Origin: Flavobacteriales bacterium
GTDB lineage: Bacteria > Bacteroidota > Bacteroidia > Flavobacteriales_D > Crocinitomicaceae
Direction: 5' to 3'
Length of the DNA: 64,000 nucleotides
Assembly: GCA_947462255.1 (NCBI GenBank)
Contig: CANHOA010000005.1
Coordinates: 1 to 64,000 of the forward strand
Shown: positions 60,623 to 64,000 of the stretch, piece by piece
How positions within the stretch are numbered: the stretch's first letter is position 1
How the letters are laid out: every line of letters starts with the position of its first letter
The notes under the pieces: generated by a model
What the model saw: only the letters and a program-made list of their open reading frames with translations
Database searches by the model: none
What the model was told of the DNA's origin: nothing
Translations under genes and position numbers: made by a program

Positions 60623-61048
60623 TTACAATGTATTTTTAATAGAAATAGTTTTATGCTTATCCAATTTAATGGCGCAACTTTCAAAAGATGGAACAGAAAA
60701 AACTGGCCTCATATTGTTTGAGAATCCATAGGGTTCAGTTGGAAAACCAAAGAAATTTCTATCACAAGCATTATTGTTGTTTTCGTCATGATAAACACAA
60801 ACACCATATTTATTTTCTTCTAGTCCGTAGAAAACGACGGTAACTTGATTTTGGGTAATCGTTGTTCGTATTTTCTTATACGTCATGCCTACTTTAGCAA
60901 AATTTTCCCCATTACGATATAATCCAACCTCGACAGATCCATTGGTATTTTTAAGATTTGTAATGATAACCGTTAAGTTGTAGGTTTTTTTTTGAGCGCT
61001 AAGCGAAACCAGCATAAAACAAACAAGAATGGTTAATATAATTTTCAT
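60623..61048 (-). CDS. DUF2141 domain-containing protein
   Basis: Signal peptide; GSVEVGLYRNGENFAKVG, YGVCVYHDENNNNACDRNFFGFPTEPYGFSNN. Confidence 0.88.
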   Translation of the reverse strand: MKIILTILVCFMLVSLSAQKKTYNLTVIITNLKNTNGSVEVGLYRNGENFAKVGMTYKKIRTTITQNQVTVVFYGLEENKYGVCVYHDENNNNACDRNFFGFPTEPYGFSNNMRPVFSVPSFESCAIKLDKHKTISIKNTL

Positions 61049-61055
61049 TAAAGGC

Positions 61056-61742
61056 TTAAAAATTAGTTTTAAATAAGCAATCCATCCAAACGAAAGTAGA
61101 AGAATAATTTCCCGTTAACTTAGCATGATGATCATCGTGATGTTTCGTTTTACTTAACAATGGTATTTTACTTGAAACAGGTAATTCTAGATCAGAATGA
61201 ATGTGTATCTCATGTAAATTTCTTAATCCACCAAAAATCCAAAATGCATAAATATTAACTGGCATAAAGATCAAAAGTATGGCAAATCCTAAAAAGGCGC
61301 CAATCATGCCCAGCATCCATTCAATTGGGTGAGCATACAGGTATTCAAGCGGAAAAGGCTTTGTTGCTCTATGATGAATAGAGTGTACCGTTTTAAGCAT
61401 GTATTTATTTTCATGCAGCCATCTGTGGTAGAAATAGAAAAAAATATCATCAATAACAAAGGCGAAAACAACTTGAAAAATAATAATTCCTATAGAAACT
61501 TCTTGTTTCAAAAAGCCATACCCAAAATAGGCACCTACCCCAGATATTGTTAGTAGCAATGTGATATTAAAGAGGTATAAAGGCATTCTTTTAGCAAAAA
61601 CCCCTTTAACATATGGTTTCTTTTGAATCGAAAACTTTTTAAAAATAGGCGTATACAAGACCAACATCGAATAGATTAGTCCAAATAGATTCGTGCAAAT
61701 CAATAAAACGATGGTATAAATAGCAATAGTTGCAGCATTCAT
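61056..61742 (-). CDS. Sterol desaturase/fatty acid hydroxylase family protein
   Basis: His-box motifs FYHRWLH, HSIHHRA, KHHDDHHAK. Confidence 0.9.
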   Translation of the reverse strand: MNAATIAIYTIVLLICTNLFGLIYSMLVLYTPIFKKFSIQKKPYVKGVFAKRMPLYLFNITLLLTISGVGAYFGYGFLKQEVSIGIIIFQVVFAFVIDDIFFYFYHRWLHENKYMLKTVHSIHHRATKPFPLEYLYAHPIEWMLGMIGAFLGFAILLIFMPVNIYAFWIFGGLRNLHEIHIHSDLELPVSSKIPLLSKTKHHDDHHAKLTGNYSSTFVWMDCLFKTNF

Positions 61743-62536
61743 ACTTTCAAAGCAAAAATATTATACATCGCCGAGTTTTCCAATCCTTTTTCTTGCTCAT
61801 CAATAATACGCGTAAATCCTTTTTGGGCAAACAATTCTTTCACTTTTTGAACTCTATTTTCGGTATCATGAACCTCAATTACAATTGATTTTATTTTGAG
61901 CCAATCCGCCTCCTTTATACCTGTTAAGACATCCCATTCGGCGCCCTCACAGTCAATTTTAAGCAAATCGATTTTTTGAATATTTTCTGATTCGATGATA
62001 GAAGACAATGTTTTTAATTCGCACGAAACCATTTTTTTTCCTTTCACCAATTGCTTAGCAATAATTCCTGAAAACATCAAGGGAATCCATTTCATCCATC
62101 GCATGTTTTCGGGCGGGTTTCGCATCGTACCTTTAACTGCTCGCTGAAAAGCGGTTGGATCAGCCTCCCATTGCTGTGGATGCAAAGTGGATAGCGCTGG
62201 AGTATTTGGAAAGTAGGTAAAGGTAGCATTGGTATTGTCATTAGAAACACCAAAAGGAAGAACATGCATATATCCATTTCCATGAAGTTCGGCATTTTTA
62301 GACAAGACCTCCACAATATCAGGAATCGGCTCAAAGCAATAAACAGTTACATTTTTTGCTTTCTGCATCGCCCTAACCCCAAAAATACCAATATTAGCTC
62401 CTACATCTAAAACAACATCACCATCCTTAATAGAAATTCCATTTTGAAGATAACCTTCTACGTGATGGTCTAACATTTTTGCTTCTGGTTTTCTTAAGCA
62501 ATGCACTTTTGTTCCATCAAAAAGTTTAGCTATCAT
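61739..62536 (-). CDS. FkbM family methyltransferase
   Basis: VVLDVGANIGIFGVRA, FEPIPDIVEVL, IDLLKIDCEGAEWDVL. Confidence 0.92.
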   Translation of the reverse strand: MIAKLFDGTKVHCLRKPEAKMLDHHVEGYLQNGISIKDGDVVLDVGANIGIFGVRAMQKAKNVTVYCFEPIPDIVEVLSKNAELHGNGYMHVLPFGVSNDNTNATFTYFPNTPALSTLHPQQWEADPTAFQRAVKGTMRNPPENMRWMKWIPLMFSGIIAKQLVKGKKMVSCELKTLSSIIESENIQKIDLLKIDCEGAEWDVLTGIKEADWLKIKSIVIEVHDTENRVQKVKELFAQKGFTRIIDEQEKGLENSAMYNIFALKV

Positions 62537-62571
62537 AAAATTTGTTTAATTAGTTGCTAAAATAAAAAAAA

Positions 62572-64000
62572 TTATTGTTCGAGGAATGGATACTGATAAT
62601 TAAGTGGTGGAACAAAAGTTTCTTTTATTGTTCTGGCGGAAACCCATCGTAATAGATTCATGGCAGCACCTGCTTTATCATTTGTTCCAGAACCTCTTGC
62701 GCCACCAAAAGGCTGTTGCCCTACCACAGCGCCTGAGGGTTTATCATTAATATAAAAGTTTCCTGCGGCATTTTCCAATATTCGAGTTGCCGTATTAATT
62801 GCATAACGATCCTGAGCAATAATGGACCCTGTTAAAGCATACTCAGAAGTTTCATCAACAAGCTTCAAGGTTTGTTCATAATCGTTGTCATCATATATAT
62901 AAATCGTAAGAACAGGACCAAATATTTCCTCACACATGGTGCGGAACTTCGGATTAGTAGTAACAAAGGTTGTTGGTTCAATGAAATAACCAGTTGATTT
63001 ATCATAGCCTCCGCCTGTAATTAATTCGGCATCCTCCTGAGCTTTACAATAATCGATAAATGAGCTGATTTTATCAAAAGCTGTTTCATCAATAACGGCA
63101 TTTACGAAATTAGACGTGTCGTATGGTGACCCAATTTTAATTGAATTAACTTGTTCAACATACAGTTTTTTTATTTCAGGCCAGAGCGATTTTGGAAGAT
63201 AAGCCCGGGAAGCAGCAGAACACTTTTGCCCTTGGAATTCAAAAGCTCCGCGTGCAAGTGCCGTTGCAACAACTGCTGGAATAGCTGAGGCATGTGCCAC
63301 TACAAAATCCTTCCCTCCTGTTTCGCCAACAATCCGTGGATAAGTACGATAATAGGAAAGATTCTCTCCTATTTGCTTCCAAAGAGCTCGAAAAACATTT
63401 GTTGAGCCGGTAAAATGCAAGCCTGAAAAATCCTTGTGCTTAAAAATAACATCCCCAGCAACGGGACCATCAACAGTTATCATATTAACTACCCCATCAG
63501 GCAAGCCAGCAGCTTTAAACAATTCCATGATAACTTGAGCAGAATATACCTGAGAATCAGAAGGCTTCCAAACCACAACATTTCCCATCATGGCTGGAGC
63601 AGCGCATAGATTTGCAGCGATTGCTGTAAAATTAAAAGGTGTAATAGCAAAAACAAATCCTTCCAGTGGGCGGTATTGAAGTCGGTTCCATACACCAGGA
63701 GAAGATTCTGGTTGTTCTTTATAAATTTGGGTCATGTATTGAACATTGAAGCGCAAAAAATCAATCAATTCACACGCTGCATCAATTTCGGATTGAAAAA
63801 CATTTTTGGATTGCGCTAGCATCGTGGCGGCGTTCATTTTATTTCTAAAAGGACCCGCCAATAAATCTGCTGCCTTTAAAAATATCGCAGCGCGATCTTC
63901 CCATGGAAGATTTGCCCAAGCACTTCTAGCAGCCATTGCTGCATCAATTGCATCCCTTACATGCGAAGCATCGCCGAAATTAAAATGACCCAAGACCTTT
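62572..64000 (-). CDS. pruA: L-glutamate gamma-semialdehyde dehydrogenase, N-terminus beyond window edge
   Basis: ITPFNFTAIAANLCAAPAMMGNVVVWKPSDSQ, GETGGKDFVVAHASA, FEFQGQKCSAASRAYLP; frame open to base 64000, listed start 63993 is a TTG. Confidence 0.92.
   Translation of the reverse strand, partial: KVLGHFNFGDASHVRDAIDAAMAARSAWANLPWEDRAAIFLKAADLLAGPFRNKMNAATMLAQSKNVFQSEIDAACELIDFLRFNVQYMTQIYKEQPESSPGVWNRLQYRPLEGFVFAITPFNFTAIAANLCAAPAMMGNVVVWKPSDSQVYSAQVIMELFKAAGLPDGVVNMITVDGPVAGDVIFKHKDFSGLHFTGSTNVFRALWKQIGENLSYYRTYPRIVGETGGKDFVVAHASAIPAVVATALARGAFEFQGQKCSAASRAYLPKSLWPEIKKLYVEQVNSIKIGSPYDTSNFVNAVIDETAFDKISSFIDYCKAQEDAELITGGGYDKSTGYFIEPTTFVTTNPKFRTMCEEIFGPVLTIYIYDDNDYEQTLKLVDETSEYALTGSIIAQDRYAINTATRILENAAGNFYINDKPSGAVVGQQPFGGARGSGTNDKAGAAMNLLRWVSARTIKETFVPPLNYQYPFLEQ

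Overview
AT-rich window, inferred from gene content to be a Bacteroidota/Flavobacteriales chromosome (GldH, GldK-L-M-N, PorP/SprF, DUF2480, HYC_CC_PP proteins). About 60 genes are supported. Most of the window from ~7 kb onward is ordinary core genome: comM, M1 peptidase, deoC/ALDH, radA, rsmI, DNA pol III delta', PSP1/ricT, gldH, a copper-type TonB receptor cassette, a PurF-like enzyme, waaA, a nucleotide-sugar biosynthesis cluster, menA, etfBA, nucleoside transporter, carbonic anhydrase + SulP, kbl, the gldKLMN T9SS locus, a fused E1 dehydrogenase and pruA. The unusual part is the first ~7 kb. It holds (i) an array of small ORFs separated by structures resembling integron attC sites, with no integrase in the window (a CALIN-like cassette array); (ii) a parDE-type toxin-antitoxin module whose toxin has an in-frame premature stop; (iii) an XRE-type HTH remnant with no start codon behind comM; and (iv) a REP-type 42-bp perfect palindrome next to a REP-associated (Y1/HUH) transposase gene. 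A separate 53-bp imperfect hairpin interrupts that transposase gene, and removing exactly those 53 bp restores the reading frame. No tRNA, rRNA or CRISPR array was recognised. All assignments come from reading the sequence and family knowledge; no database search was run.
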